Part shown: positions 1 through 9,923 of the stretch, in pieces
How positions within the stretch are numbered: position 1 is the stretch's first letter
Layout: every line of letters starts with the position of its first letter
Source of the DNA: Mesocentrotus franciscanus
Lineage: Eukaryota > Echinodermata > Echinoidea > Camarodonta > Strongylocentrotidae
Reading direction: 5' to 3'
Assembly: GCA_037976565.1 (NCBI GenBank)
Contig: CP137683.1
Coordinates: 15,705,699 to 15,769,698, forward strand
DNA: 64,000 bases
Program-made: the position numbers and the translations under genes
The notes under the pieces: generated by a model
Database searches by the model: none
Told to the model about the DNA's origin: nothing
Seen by the model: the letters and a program-made list of their open reading frames with translations, nothing else

Positions 1-1300
1 CTTCATCACCAAACACACCTGGGAAGGAAGCATCCATAAATTTCAATACATTTACTTGATAAATAACTTCCCATAGTGCGTCACGTTGTCAAGAAAATGG
101 CGATGCCCATGTTTAAATGACCTCCCTTCTTTTGTGATGATTTTGTATAGTTCCAGCATGGTTTATGAACAAATACAGTCAACTTAGGATAACAAGATTT
201 ATTGTGAGATATTGCTGTGGTATTCACACTATTTATTTCAACTTTTAGAAGGAGGAGAAAGGTATGATCTAGAACGTTGAAAATCGCATATAATCAAGCC
301 CAAATTGGTGGCTGTGATTTAGCTTTGTGATTTTCTATGTAGTAAAAAAATCATAAAATTTCATAAAATGCGTATTTTTCACTAACCATGGATTTTTTAA
401 AATTATACCAGTGACTTAAATACATTTTTGGCCACATGTTTGTGTTATTTTTCCATATGCATATATCTATTCAGTCATGAATAATCACGAATAAATATGT
501 AAAATTCGATCTAAAGAAGAAATGGAATATGTGCTTGCAAATTGATTATTCGGGATTACTCATGACTGAATAGATAATTGTATACATGACTGAATAGATA
601 ATTATATAGATTTAATATGTAAAATACTATCTAAAGAACAAATGGAATGAAATTATGTGCTTGCAAATTAATACATTTCCTACTTGATGTTGAGCACGTG
701 CAATTTTGAATATCATAAAAATCTTGTCCTTTACTGAATTTTCCTCTATTTCTCACTCATCGTTTTCTTTTATTTGTCTGACTCTATTGCAATCACTTCC
801 CGAGCTGTAGGCTTATAAGTACGTCAGTTTGCGTGTAGCAGCAGTATAGCTGTATTTCGTTCATCATTATCAGTTCCGGAGAACAATAATAATAATAATA
901 ATGTTAGTAATAATAATAATAATAATATGAATAATAATATGAATAATAATAATAATATGTCTTGTTTACCGAGGGTGGCCTCATCAATATCAACACCGGT
1001 TTCTCTGAGGGCCCCCGCAATCATGTTCTATGCCAAAAATAGGGAAGAAAGCAAAAGGGAAAAATGATCTGAAAGTTTCCCCGCCGATAATTGCTCCGGG
1101 ATTAATTAATATGACAAAAAAAGATTCTCTCATTTACATTTCTCAAAATCGTGTATTTATTGCCAAGAGAGTCGCCAAAGTTGTTGCATTTGCACTTATA
1201 AATGTATTCAAGCTGAAAGTGAGGATCCAACTAAGGCACGCGGCCTGGCATTGTTCAAATATCACCTGCCGCCGAACAAAATATAATATAGGTTAAAGAT
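1..1300. other. 5' flank of copy A, no gene recognised
   Basis: This stretch holds AT-rich flank conserved with 20275-21215 and 50130-52930, an imperfect AAT microsatellite (887-956) and a block around 1075-1290 (ccccgccgataattgctccg onward) shared by all three units. The short reading frames here are not conserved as protein between units. No promoter element was assigned, since AT-richness makes TATA-like strings uninformative. Confidence 0.5.
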
Positions 1301-1354
1301 TTGTCAAATTATCGGACACTAACATTGAGTCTGGTCTCGCCGAATCCATTGGCC

Positions 1355-1432
1355 CGTGTCTGTGGTCTAGTGCATGGTTATGTCATTGGTGATCTAAGTC
1401 AGGGACCCCGGTTCGATTCCTATCGGAGATTT
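1355..1432 (+). repeat. tRNA-like SINE head, unit 1
   Basis: The sequence tggtctagtgcatggtta resembles an RNA polymerase III A box, and ggttcgattcc about 40 bases later resembles a B box. No cloverleaf with a proper acceptor stem is apparent, so this is not called a tRNA gene. The same block lies at the same place in front of all three gene copies, so it predates the duplications. Confidence 0.55.
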
Positions 1433-1446
1433 CATAATTTTCAATG

Positions 1447-1447
1447 G

Positions 1448-1490
<43 letters not shown>

Positions 1491-1492
1491 TC

Positions 1493-1526
<34 letters not shown>

Positions 1527-1620
1527 TTAAATATGTATATATATTTATAAATACATATATTTATATGTATATATTATAATATACACATATATATATATAT
1601 GAATATATGTATATGAACAA
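1447..1620. repeat. TA-rich microsatellite upstream of copy A exon 1
   Basis: Long alternating TA runs with short interruptions end about 80 bases before the start codon. Equivalent TA tracts sit at 21430-21500 and 53163-53252, at the same distance from the ATG of the other copies. Confidence 0.9.
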
Positions 1621-1674
1621 AATTAAGTACATTATGATGGAAAGAGGAGTTTTTAATATTTTCCATCGTTTTAG

Positions 1675-1696
1675 GTGAATTTGACCCGACTTCAAC
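1675..1696 (+). other. Possible start of a 5'UTR exon, copy A
   Basis: ttccatcgttttag immediately before gtgaatttgacccgac looks like a splice acceptor (pyrimidine-rich, then TTTTAG). It is conserved in all three copies (acceptor ends at 1674, 21560 and 53319). This suggests a non-coding first exon upstream that joins here. The donor was not located, and transcription could instead start nearby. Confidence 0.4.
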
Positions 1697-2014
1697 ATGG
1701 CCGAACCACCAGTCTACACTCCCCCTGAACAACAGAATACCGCGTACCCACCTCCTGGAGCATATCCTCAAGGTCAACCGGCAGCATATCCGCAGGGCCA
1801 ACCGGTAGCATATCCACAAGGTCAACCGGCAGCATATCCGCAGGGCCAACCAGTAGCATATCCACAAGGTCAACCAGTAGCATATCCGCAGGGCCAACCG
1901 GTAGCATATCCACAGGGTCAACCGGTAGCTTATCCGCAAGGCCAACCAGGGGTAGTGTATCCGCCAGGTCAGCAGGTCGTGATCACTCAAGGGGGCGCCT
2001 CCCATGTGTACCAC
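1697..2014 (+). CDS. Copy A exon 1: Pro/Gln/Tyr-rich cytosolic tail
   Basis: This exon codes for residues 1-106 and ends in phase 0 at CAC before gtaaga. It opens MAEPPVYTPP, which contains a PPxY (PPVY) motif of the kind bound by WW domains. Eight octapeptide units follow, then a Tyr-Pro-Pro-Gly-Gln-Gln segment. The frame stays open only 15 bases past the donor. Confidence 0.85.
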
Positions 2015-4765
2015 GTAAGAATATCTTATTGAGGGATCCATTTGGCGTTACACAGGGTTAGGTTATATGGCCTATCATTTTCTGTTGGACTTATTTCATT
2101 TCGTGATGAATCATTTGGGTATAGACTAGTGGGGTCGCTCTGTTAGGGACTTATTGTAGTAAAATAATAAGAAGAATATACATTTATAAAGCGCAGACAC
2201 TATGTAAATATATTCTACTGTGCTGCAAGAGCTCCAGCAAGAGCTCCTGGTGCTTAATATCTACAACATAAAGTTAAAAAGTTAACGATATGTAGCAACA
2301 CATAGAACTCAGTGTACTCTCCATTCCATGAGCTAATACAATTTGATTTCGCTAGGAATGAGGTTTTGGTCTATCTTTCCCCTGCTATGTAATTGCAATT
2401 CAAAGTGAATTTAAGTGAAAGTTAAACTAATTGATTGGTATCGAATCATTTTCGTTTACATGACAATACACCAAAACAACAACTTGGAATTTTCTTTTTA
2501 CAACGCTACAGAACAAAATCTGTATCAGGTAGAGGCATGTGTTTATGTATACGCGATAATAATTAAAATCCAGTTTGACAATGATTAATGATGTTCTGGT
2601 CAAAATATGTGCGCTATGGATGTGGATAGATGCTAAAGATATAATGTACGACCATACCTTTAAATTTCTGCGAAATTTTGCTTTCAATGTTTTGAATCCA
2701 TGGCTTCGTTTTCAAGACTTTATTCTTCTTTGCTTACTTTGCAAACTTGTTTTTATTTTTGTATACCCCTTTAGACTGGCAGCAGCCCGGGAGGTTGGAA
2801 CAATACCTCCGAACATTACAACCAAAAAGCCGGGCTTGCTACGGGGGTAATACATCTAATCGTAGCTATCCTGTCCGTCATTCTCGGCGGGGTTGCATAC
2901 GCGTTTCCAGTGTATCAGGTCGGCTATGGAATCTGGTCTGCCTTCATTGTAAGTTAATCCTTTTTTTCGGCGTGGGGGTCTTTTAATTTTTTAATTTTTT
3001 AAATTGAAACCCTAGCTACCCGTGTGTTGGACAACTTCTCCCAAATTTTGAAAACAATCCTCAGTCCCCTCCCTCATCTTGTCGAGTCCATAACGCTGGA
3101 AATCTGGGCTAGTATACATGGATTGTAAATCCGTTTTGGGGCCTCTACTCTGAACTGCTTTCTTGATACGCCACTTATGGCTCAGGATGCCTTTCAATTT
3201 CCATGCAATATTATTGAGTGTTTTGTTGCTTTACCTGTTCCGATGTCATTAAAAAAAAGTTGTGTTTTATTGGTCAGTTTTATTGGTGGCGGAAGGGGGG
3301 AGCGGGGAGAGGGTGGCATCCCACATTAAAATCTCCATATCTATTTCTAGTAGCCCCTCTCTGGCAGCTATCGGACACAGAGATTCTGCTTACACCAGCA
3401 ACTTACCCCTTTCTTATATGTACGTTATCAAAGAAAAGTTGTAGTTTATAAATGTATGTCGTATTTTCTCTAAGCACTCTAAAAGCGTCTGCCAGACAGA
3501 AAGCAAGAAAGCAAGGAGGGGAACATCGTCTTTTGAGTGATTTATTTTCGACTTTAAACATCCAGGTGTACTTATTCGTTTTTAATGTATCCAGCACACA
3601 ACCAAAGGAAAATGTTGTCTAATTGGGATATATGTGCGCATATTTTTATCAGGTACCTTGTTTTTATCTTTAACAAAACCTCTTTACAGTTCTATATCCC
3701 TACAGGAATCTTAGGGATTGCTAGCAAGAAGAAGAACTCATGCGTGGTAAGTGCTGCCGAATAATACCCTTTTTTCCACGTAGGCCTATCATTTTGCTTT
3801 GCTTTGATTTGAATTATTTATTCACCACACATGGGTTGGATTGCCCTTGTCAGCTCATTGGTTTTCCTTCAAAGGGGTCCAAGCTAAATAATAATGAAAC
3901 GTATGAACAAACAATTATACTTATAACCAGTGGCGTAGACAGGTTCGTACACCTGGGGGGGATGACTGGGCTGCCAACGCTAGTGAGGGCGCGAAGCGCC
4001 CGAGCGAGGGAGCGAAGCGACCGAGCGGGAGGGTGTGGAGGGGTGTCCCCTCCCACGGTAGGGAGCTTTTGCAATTTTGAACTTGAAATCGTGCAATCTG
4101 ATGCATACTTAATGAGGTAAAATAACACACACAAGCGTGCACGCACACACACACATACTCACACACACACACACACACATATACTACGCCTTGAATGGAC
4201 AGACATACATCGACAAGATCTACACACCGTGGCATACGAATACAGAATGGACTGACACATAGTATTGCATATTGAACCACACTACGTATTTATTTATCTA
4301 TGTGAATTTTGCTGTTACACCTCTTCAGAAAAAAACCAATGTCAACTGTGTACACGCAGGTATAGTCTTTGTTGTCTTGATAGGGGTATGTGGTTATGAA
4401 TGAAAACAGCCTCTGTGGCCATTTGTGAATAGAACACATAAACAACAAACAAATAACGATTAAACTTTGAACAATATGTCTGTTCATTATAAAGCATAAT
4501 GAATACGTACATACTATGCTTTTTTACCTCAAAGAAACAGGCATAGTATCCATAGATGGATATTGGCTGGCGGCTCATTAACATACAGATACAAAAACAT
4601 AAACAGTATCACTATGATCCATGGAGTAACAATACTGCTTTGTAAGTTTGTGAAGAAATCGGAACCATAACGGCATTGCATCGTTTCAAATTAGGGCATT
4701 ATTTACTTCTATTTGATCTCAGTCTTATAATAGTAATAGTAATAATAACAATAATAATAATAATG

Positions 4766-4810
<45 letters not shown>

Positions 4811-7800
4811 CAGTGGTTATCTTGTGGTTTGCAATCTTAGAGGTATCTTGTGGTTATCTTGTGGTTTGCCCCATTTGAACACGCAAAACTCGTGGTTATC
4901 TTTTGGTTTCCACACCACGAGATTGCGCGCACTGCAAAATATGCGCGATTAATCTTGTGGTTATCTTGTGGTTTCCAAACCACAAGATAACCACAAAATA
5001 CTTGTAAGATTTTCTTTTTTTTACCGTCTGAATTGGCTTTCACCGTGTGAATGTGGCTAATAACAATAAACACAATTACAATAATGATGAGGATTATTAT
5101 TATCATCATCATAATTATTATTATTATTAATATTATAATTGTTATCATTATTATTATTACTATTATTATCATCATTATGACTTATTAAGTAAGCAAATAT
5201 CATTCCCCAAAACCTGGGGGATGATTGTACATGCCATCCCCCCCACCTTGTGAGGTGGGGGGGATGCATCCCCCTCATCCCCCCCGTTGTCTACGCCCCT
5301 GCTTATAACAAGCGATCATAGAAAGTATACCACGTCCAAAGTAACACAGTAGCTAAGCGGTCATATTTGCAACAAAACAAACAAACAAAAATGCATTTAA
5401 AATGATACACTGATAAATCTAGAGTCGAAGAAGTAAACTAAAAAAAGCAATACAAACAAATTCCCAAATTCTATATATTTATATGCCAGTTACAAAGGAA
5501 ATCAAGGTAAACTGAAAGAAGATTTGCCTATGATTTTTTTTTTCAGGAAAAATTCCTATATTACTCAGTAGTTTTTATATTGTTGAAAGTATTTTTTTCT
5601 TTTACCAATATGAAATATCTATTTAGCATTTTGTTTTAATGTAGAAAAACGATAGGTCTATATAAAAATAAAAATAAATATAAAATAATAATCTTAAAAG
5701 TTAGGGGCGGGCATGATTTCGAAAAATATCTGTGAACAGTCAAGCAAAAAATTAAAGATAAAATTAAATAAAAATACATAAATAAATAAATTTATTTTAA
5801 AAAAGGTATTAAAAACAAACACACATCAAACATGTAAGGGGCATTCATTCTTTGTCTTGTGTACTTAAGAAATACCATATTTAGATTTTTAATGGAGACC
5901 CGGGCCGGACGCCCCCTCCCCTCTATTCCCATTTTTTCCATTCCATTCTCAAAATGTAACATCATTTTGTTTTCAGATCATCGCATACATGGTCATGGCA
6001 ATCCTGAGTACTTTCCATGCCTTCGGGATGCTGGCATACGAAACAGTTGTAGCCTCAGTGCTGACATACATCCAGTCATGTTACTTACAATACACTGGTT
6101 TCACCATCAATAGTATCTGTGAATATAATCGTTCGGTGGTAAGTCATATTCACTTTATCTTTACATTCTATGAATGGGATATTTCATCAATTTAAGCCTC
6201 GTTCAGAAATGACGAGGCAAAACCGCAACGATTTTTTTCTTCTTCTTTATAATGACGTAAAGTGTATTACACGTCACATTTCTGAATCTTATAACACAGA
6301 ACTCAGTGAAGACGGGTAGAACCTTTGTTGCGCGCAGTTAAGTTGTCAGTCAGTTACGAGTATAAAAAAAGAAGAAAAAAAAAAGAAAAAGAAAGCGGTT
6401 TACCCGTCATTTCTGAATTAACTCATAGGGTGCTGAAAGTTGTAATCTAATGCTCATTGCACGTCATTTTACTGACGAAGCATTGCGTTAGAGACTGTCG
6501 CGGTCCTTTACGCGCCATCTTACAGTGACATCGTACAAAAAACGCTATATCACGACATCTCCTTATTGCAGTTGCACACGTTGCGTGTGTCAGCATTATA
6601 CATCCTCAGTGAAATTTCATAGGTACTTATTTTAGTAGAATCTTCTAAAGTCCATGTGAATTCCACACGGATATACGTTCAAACTACAGAATTATGATCG
6701 TTTTCCCCGAATGTTACAAGGAGAGCACGTTGCACATGTGTATATCATCAGTGCATAATAAGCGTATACCTTTCGCTGATCTATTTCTCGACAAACTTTC
6801 ACATTTGAGTCATTCTAACACATACTTTCTTGATAAAATCGCCACTGACCCATTTTAGATTGATAAATCATTTGTAAAATGTCATGTACATATTCAAAAC
6901 ATCGTATAAGAACAAGAAGCAGAAGAAATTATTTCAAGAAGCTTTTGAAGTTAATTATGAGCTACTTCTGCTCATTTGTCTTTCAATCATTATGACGAGT
7001 AGGGAACACAAACCTTGTTCAAAGAATAAATAGCAATTGTTTTACATATTCCACTCTTCACAATATTTATGCAACAAACGCTGAAGATTGATTTTATGAT
7101 AGCCATTTTCAGAAGATTTTTGAACATTTCTCAACATGCCCTGTATGTTTCTCCATATATTTCTATTGTATTTGACACGGCCACTATGTCTCTACAGAGG
7201 AGATACGAAAGACGCTAATTCACCTCCATGAGCGTGTAAATGATATTAATCTTAATTCTTAAAGGCATCGTTTAACAATGTTAAATCTGAGATGCATGGC
7301 CCTACGTGTTATCAGTGTCTGTGATATGGTGTAATATTGAAGCCCTAAAAAATCGCGCTTCAAAATGATCAAGAAGTGCCTCAAAAAAGTAAAAATCTGT
7401 GAGTAACCGGTTTTACCATACTCGTTTTCCCCAATAGACTGTAGTGTTATAAAAACCGTTAGAAAACGCAAAATTTGGTTTCGATTTCCAATCACAATAT
7501 CTTGATAGTCAGGCGATCGGCTTGTAAAAGTCATGGGGTTCCTGACTAACCTAAAGGTTTATAATTATCATTGCAGCACTATGAGCTAAATCCAGGATTT
7601 TGTTTCAGAATCTGAGACAATGTTACCGGATCCCTTTAACCCCTTTTGCATTAAGAACTGAAGTTAATTTGAGAGATTGCTACGATATATTCAAACGCAA
7701 GCTATTGTGCCCTGATGCTATTCAACGCGTTAGAAGAAAAAAATACAATCATAATTTCGTTGTTTTCGCTTAAATCCTTTTGAAATGTAAAGGACAATTA

Positions 7801-9771
7801 TAAGATAGTACTACATAATTAACTATGAAGTTTCATTGACAGTGGCTGAGTGCTTTTTAAGATGTTGCCAATAGAAAATAGCGTTGCATTACTTATTGTA
7901 GACACTCCGTATACACCGCCTTTCTACTTGTATTTGTCAGTTTTTTTTCCTTCTGAACCCTCGGCCCTTTCATCGTTTTTCTCGACCTTTCCAACTAGGG
8001 TGCCATTTTCGTTCACACCTTACTCGCTATCATCGGCTTGGTCGAGTTCATTAACTGTATCGTGTCTGCTGCCTACTGCTGTGGGGGCCACTCCTGCTGC
8101 TGTGCCAAAGCCCCAACCAACCAGGGCACTGTCACTACTGCCACCACGGTATGATAGAACGTATACATAACTCACTTAGATCCTACTTACCCATCACTTA
8201 CCCATCGAATAACGGGTCATGTTTTGTACTTTAGAGCGAAAATTTTCTACTTAAAGAGCGAAAATCAGCTGAGAATATACACATTTTCCATTTGCAGTGT
8301 GTGTGTGTGTGTGTGTGTGTGGGGGGTGGGGTGCATATCTGGTCTCTATTGTTTACAAGGTATACCAGATTTGGTTTTGTTGGGGGCAAGTCGTCCCCGT
8401 ACTCCCCCTCCTGGATCCGTCGTAGAAGACGTATCTTTCCAAACTATAACCGAGGTCACAATATGAATAACGTGATCCATGATTTTGATTTATACCATTT
8501 TGAATACAAATTTGATTGAATCCACTTGAGGATCGACAGCAGACAAAATATTAATCACAATATATACAATATCGTCTCCAAAGACTTTGTTCTGTGTTAA
8601 TATTTAAGTTTTAGTTTTCTGTAAAAAAATTGTCCCTATCAAGCTTGATCATTATCTTGTTATTTACAATGGTTTGATGGATTCTGATATTCGCTCCTAC
8701 AAGTAAAGAGACTTAACAAAAGTACATCAGTTTAATTCGTAACATTTTTGTTTCTCGTAACAGGTGCAGTATGGCCAGGCACAGCCAATGACAGTGGCGG
8801 CTAATAAATATGCACCGGGTCCAGGTATTGTGTTTTTAATCTTCTTGGAGAATTGTATTTCTTGAAAATCGGTTGATTGCCGTATATGTGTTTAAAGGTG
8901 TCGTGGTCTGGTGCATGCGTCCACGGACCATGGATCACATGGTTCGCGTTTCGAGTCCCGGCGCGGCACTAATGTCCTTTGGCAAGCCATTAATCTTCAT
9001 TTGCCACTCTCCACCCAGGTGTTAAATGGGTACCCGGCAGGATACGAACGTTAATGAGGTAGGATAGGCATGTGTCCGCTTGTAAAATGGCGCCATGCAG
9101 GCCCGAGCGTGTTCACTGTCATGTGCGGATTAGCAATTGAATCCAGTGACCGGGGTAATAATAATTGCAATGTAAAGCGCTTAGAAACGCTGTAACAAGC
9201 GCTATAAAATTTGTGAATATTAACTTAATTTTGGCTGATGGTTTGTGTTTACCTGACTGCTAAGGAAGCATGTATATTCTTATAAGTAAGCAATCAGGTG
9301 GCCGACGGCTCTCCGGGGAACTTGTTAATGAGGATGAATGTTATACCAAAGGGCAGTAGCGCATCGACTTGGTTTTGAAACCGGGGACATCCCGGTTACG
9401 AGACCACTGCTCTACCACCGAGCCATCACGTCTCCTCAATGTCGTTATCTTCAGAATCTTTTAGAGTCCTTTGTCCTCTAAGCCCCTACCTCCCGAAAAG
9501 AAAAGAAACAAAAAGGAGACATAATGACAGTCAAATCCCTGTAATTTTCATGATTTTGTGATTTTATTTGTGCTCAAGACGGCCTCTTGTTTTAGACATA
9601 ATTATTTCTTAAAGAGATTGGTGAAGTTTGGTCGGATGCATTCTAGTCTTATCCACAGGGTCAGTTTTGATGAATACCCTATTCCAAAAAGTAACGTTTT
9701 TCCTTTTCTTCTGCTTCTTCTTCTAATTCTTTTTTCTTCTTCTTCTTCTTCTTCTAATTCTTCTTCGTAGC

Positions 9772-9803
<32 letters not shown>

Positions 9804-9923
9804 ATGTAGTAGAATGACGATGATGATGATGATAGTCGTCATCATCATCATCATTTGTATCATTTTCATTTTTATTATGAATATCATAACTTTGATTCTA
9901 TTTCAACAGAAAGCGGAAAATAG
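1697..9923 (+). CDS. Copy A: intact MS4A/CD20-like four-pass membrane protein (gene span)
   Basis: Seven exons (1697-2014, 2775-2948, 3690-3746, 5977-6138, 7999-8148, 8764-8824, 9910-9923) join into 936 nt, 311 aa plus TAG. Residues 1-106 are a hydrophilic tail with eight YPQGQPVA-type octapeptides (22-85). Membrane segments lie at about 125-149, 157-177, 184-212 and 238-265. The extracellular loop between TM3 and TM4 (213-237) has two Cys and an N-R-S sequon. The C-tail has Cys clusters (264-265, 270-272) that could be palmitoylated. Short first loop, small cytosolic loop, large second loop and cytosolic ends fit the MS4A family. That family call rests on architecture and general resemblance, not on a search. 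MS4A proteins act as receptor or channel-associated membrane adaptors; no specific role is claimed here. The start ATG is shared by all copies and follows a conserved leader. Confidence 0.8.
1760..1951 (+). repeat. Eight-unit 24-bp coding minisatellite in copy A
   Basis: Units read (A)-Y-P-Q-G-Q-P-(V/A/G). Codons alternate between CCG-CAG-GGC and CCA-CAA-GGT types from unit to unit over most of the array, so the true expansion unit appears to be 48 bp (two octapeptides). The last unit ends PGVVYPPG rather than PVAYPQG. Confidence 0.9.
2166..2225. repeat. SINE/LINE tail-like fragment in intron 1, copy A
   Basis: aatatacatttataaagcgc resembles the 3' tails of the SINE and LINE copies elsewhere in the window (TAAAGCGC-type box). 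It is present in intron 1 of all three copies (about 22030 and 53815), so it is older than the duplications. The rest of this 760-bp intron shows no coding content. Confidence 0.4.
2775..2948 (+). CDS. Copy A exon 2: TM1 and start of TM2
   Basis: The exon has 58 codons in phase 0, between cccctttag and gtaagt. It codes for TGSSPGGWNNTSEHYNQK, then the first membrane segment (GLATGVIHLIVAILSVILGG), a short loop (AFPVYQVG) and the start of TM2 (YGIWSAFI). The NNTS sequons fall before TM1 and should be cytosolic in an MS4A topology. The exon is nearly identical in all three copies. Confidence 0.85.
3690..3746 (+). CDS. Copy A exon 3: end of TM2 and cytosolic loop
   Basis: The exon has 19 codons in phase 0 (FYIPTGILGIASKKKNSCV), between ctctttacag and gtaagt. 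The Lys triplet marks the cytosolic side between TM2 and TM3. Confidence 0.82.
4140..4180. repeat. CA microsatellite
   Basis: Alternating CA runs inside the hAT-like element. The related element in opposite orientation has the matching GT tract at 46862-46900. Confidence 0.9.
4736..4807. repeat. AAT microsatellite
   Basis: About twenty AAT triplets with a few substitutions, inside the hAT-like element. The reading frames across it are runs of one or two residues and are not genes. Confidence 0.9.
4808..5010. repeat. Cluster of GTGGTTATCTTGTGGTTT repeats
   Basis: The string cttgtggttatcttgtggtt, or close variants, occurs several times within 200 bases. One copy is followed at once by its inverse (ccaaaccacaagataaccac), giving a hairpin near 4953-5000. 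This inner part is absent from the related element at 45466-47050. Confidence 0.8.
5977..6138 (+). CDS. Copy A exon 4: TM3 and large extracellular loop
   Basis: The exon has 54 codons in phase 0, between tgttttcag and gtaagt. TM3 is IIAYMVMAILSTFHAFGMLA onward. The loop runs through QSCYLQYTGF to SICEYNRSV with two Cys (a likely disulphide) and one N-R-S sequon. TM3 matches the other copies almost perfectly, while the loop does not. Confidence 0.85.
6139..7998. other. Intron 4 of copy A
   Basis: This 1.86-kb intron contains one clear insertion (7263-7635). The rest aligns with intron 4 of copy C, where the stretch equivalent to 6206-6650 lies inverted. The palindrome gcctcgttcagaaatgacgaggc at 6196-6218 is where the inversion breakpoint of copy C falls. 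No coding content was recognised. Confidence 0.6.
7263..7635. mobile_element. TTAA-site element, 373 bp, intron 4 copy A
   Basis: TTAA flanks it at 7259-7262 and 7636-7639. The termini are aggcatcg and, inverted, agggatccg. Copy C keeps the empty site (aattcttaaccctttt at 58531), so the insertion is delimited to the base. TTAA duplications suggest piggyBac or Kolobok mobilisation. No transposase is present. Confidence 0.75.
7999..8148 (+). CDS. Copy A exon 5: TM4 and Cys-rich tail
   Basis: The exon has 50 codons in phase 0, between ccaactag and gtatga. It codes for GAIFVHTLLAIIGLVEFINC and the end of TM4, then YCCGGHSCCCAK and a Thr-rich stretch. The membrane-proximal Cys clusters are candidate acylation sites. 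The GGGGG run after TGT is the position of the frameshift in copy C. Confidence 0.85.
8297..8325. repeat. GT microsatellite, intron 5
   Basis: A GT run followed by a G-rich stretch and an old repeat (gcaagtcgtcccc to ctggatccgtc, 8385-8420). The same arrangement occurs in intron 5 of copies B (36407) and C (59250), so it predates the duplications. Confidence 0.85.
8764..8824 (+). CDS. Copy A exon 6: cytosolic C-tail
   Basis: 61 nt code for VQYGQAQPMTVAANKYAPGP plus one base (phase 1), between cgtaacag and gtattg. The Tyr-Gly-Gln and Gln-Pro content echoes the N-terminal tail. Confidence 0.75.
8897..9215 (+). mobile_element. tRNA-derived SINE in intron 6, copy A
   Basis: The A-box-like part is gtcgtggtctggtgcatgcg and the B-box-like part is gtttcgagtcccg. 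The body contains atgtcctttggcaagccatt and ggtgttaaatgggtacc. The tail (taaagcgcttagaaacg to gcgctataaaat) resembles the tail of the L2/CR1-type LINE at 57840-57900. A relic sits at the same intron position in copy C (59845-60070). Confidence 0.75.
9335..9440 (-). mobile_element. Reverse-strand tRNA-like SINE head
   Basis: On the minus strand, gatggctcggtggtagagca resembles an A box and ggtttcaaaacc a B box. A degraded counterpart lies at about 60370-60500 in copy C. No intact tRNA fold is claimed. Confidence 0.5.
9712..9850. repeat. TTC, TAG and GATGAT microsatellite cluster
   Basis: Consecutive runs of TTC/TTCT, then TAG triplets (9771-9804), then GAT/CAT triplets, just upstream of the last exon. 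The equivalent part of copy C (60680-60880) is ATT-rich instead. Confidence 0.9.
9910..9923 (+). CDS. Copy A exon 7: last four codons and stop
   Basis: After tatttcaacag, the phase-1 base joins to give E-S-G-K-TAG. The exon is tiny, but copy C has an aligned acceptor and an equally open E-S-R-N-TAG, which supports it. The 3'UTR presumably follows; its end was not determined. Confidence 0.65.

Larger units (their letters stand above)
3928..5301 (+). mobile_element. hAT-like non-autonomous element in intron 3, copy A
   Basis: The element is flanked by a perfect 8-bp duplication cttataac (3920-3927 and 5302-5309). Copies B and C keep the uninterrupted site (attatacttataacaagcg in B). Ends are cagtggcgtagaca and, reverse-complemented, caggggcgtagaca. 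An 8-bp target duplication and CAGNGGCG termini are typical of hAT transposons. No transposase frame is present. The inside is GAGCG-rich sequence, CA and AAT microsatellites and a GTGGTTATCTTGTGG repeat cluster. Confidence 0.8.

Noticed and set aside
824..1024. Open frames made of Leu, Ile or Asn runs across AAT/ATT tracts (also at 4837, 5057, 20855, 42149, 45593, 46146, 60565)
   Set aside because: They are translations of triplet microsatellites with no conserved flanking coding sequence.
1760..1951. Regular repeats considered as a CRISPR-like array
   Set aside because: Repeats are contiguous without spacers, are in frame with a spliced gene, and the genome is eukaryotic.
1574..2041. Minus-strand and alternate frames over exon 1 of each copy
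   Set aside because: They are shadows of the 24-bp coding repeat; the plus-strand frame has conserved splice sites and shared start.
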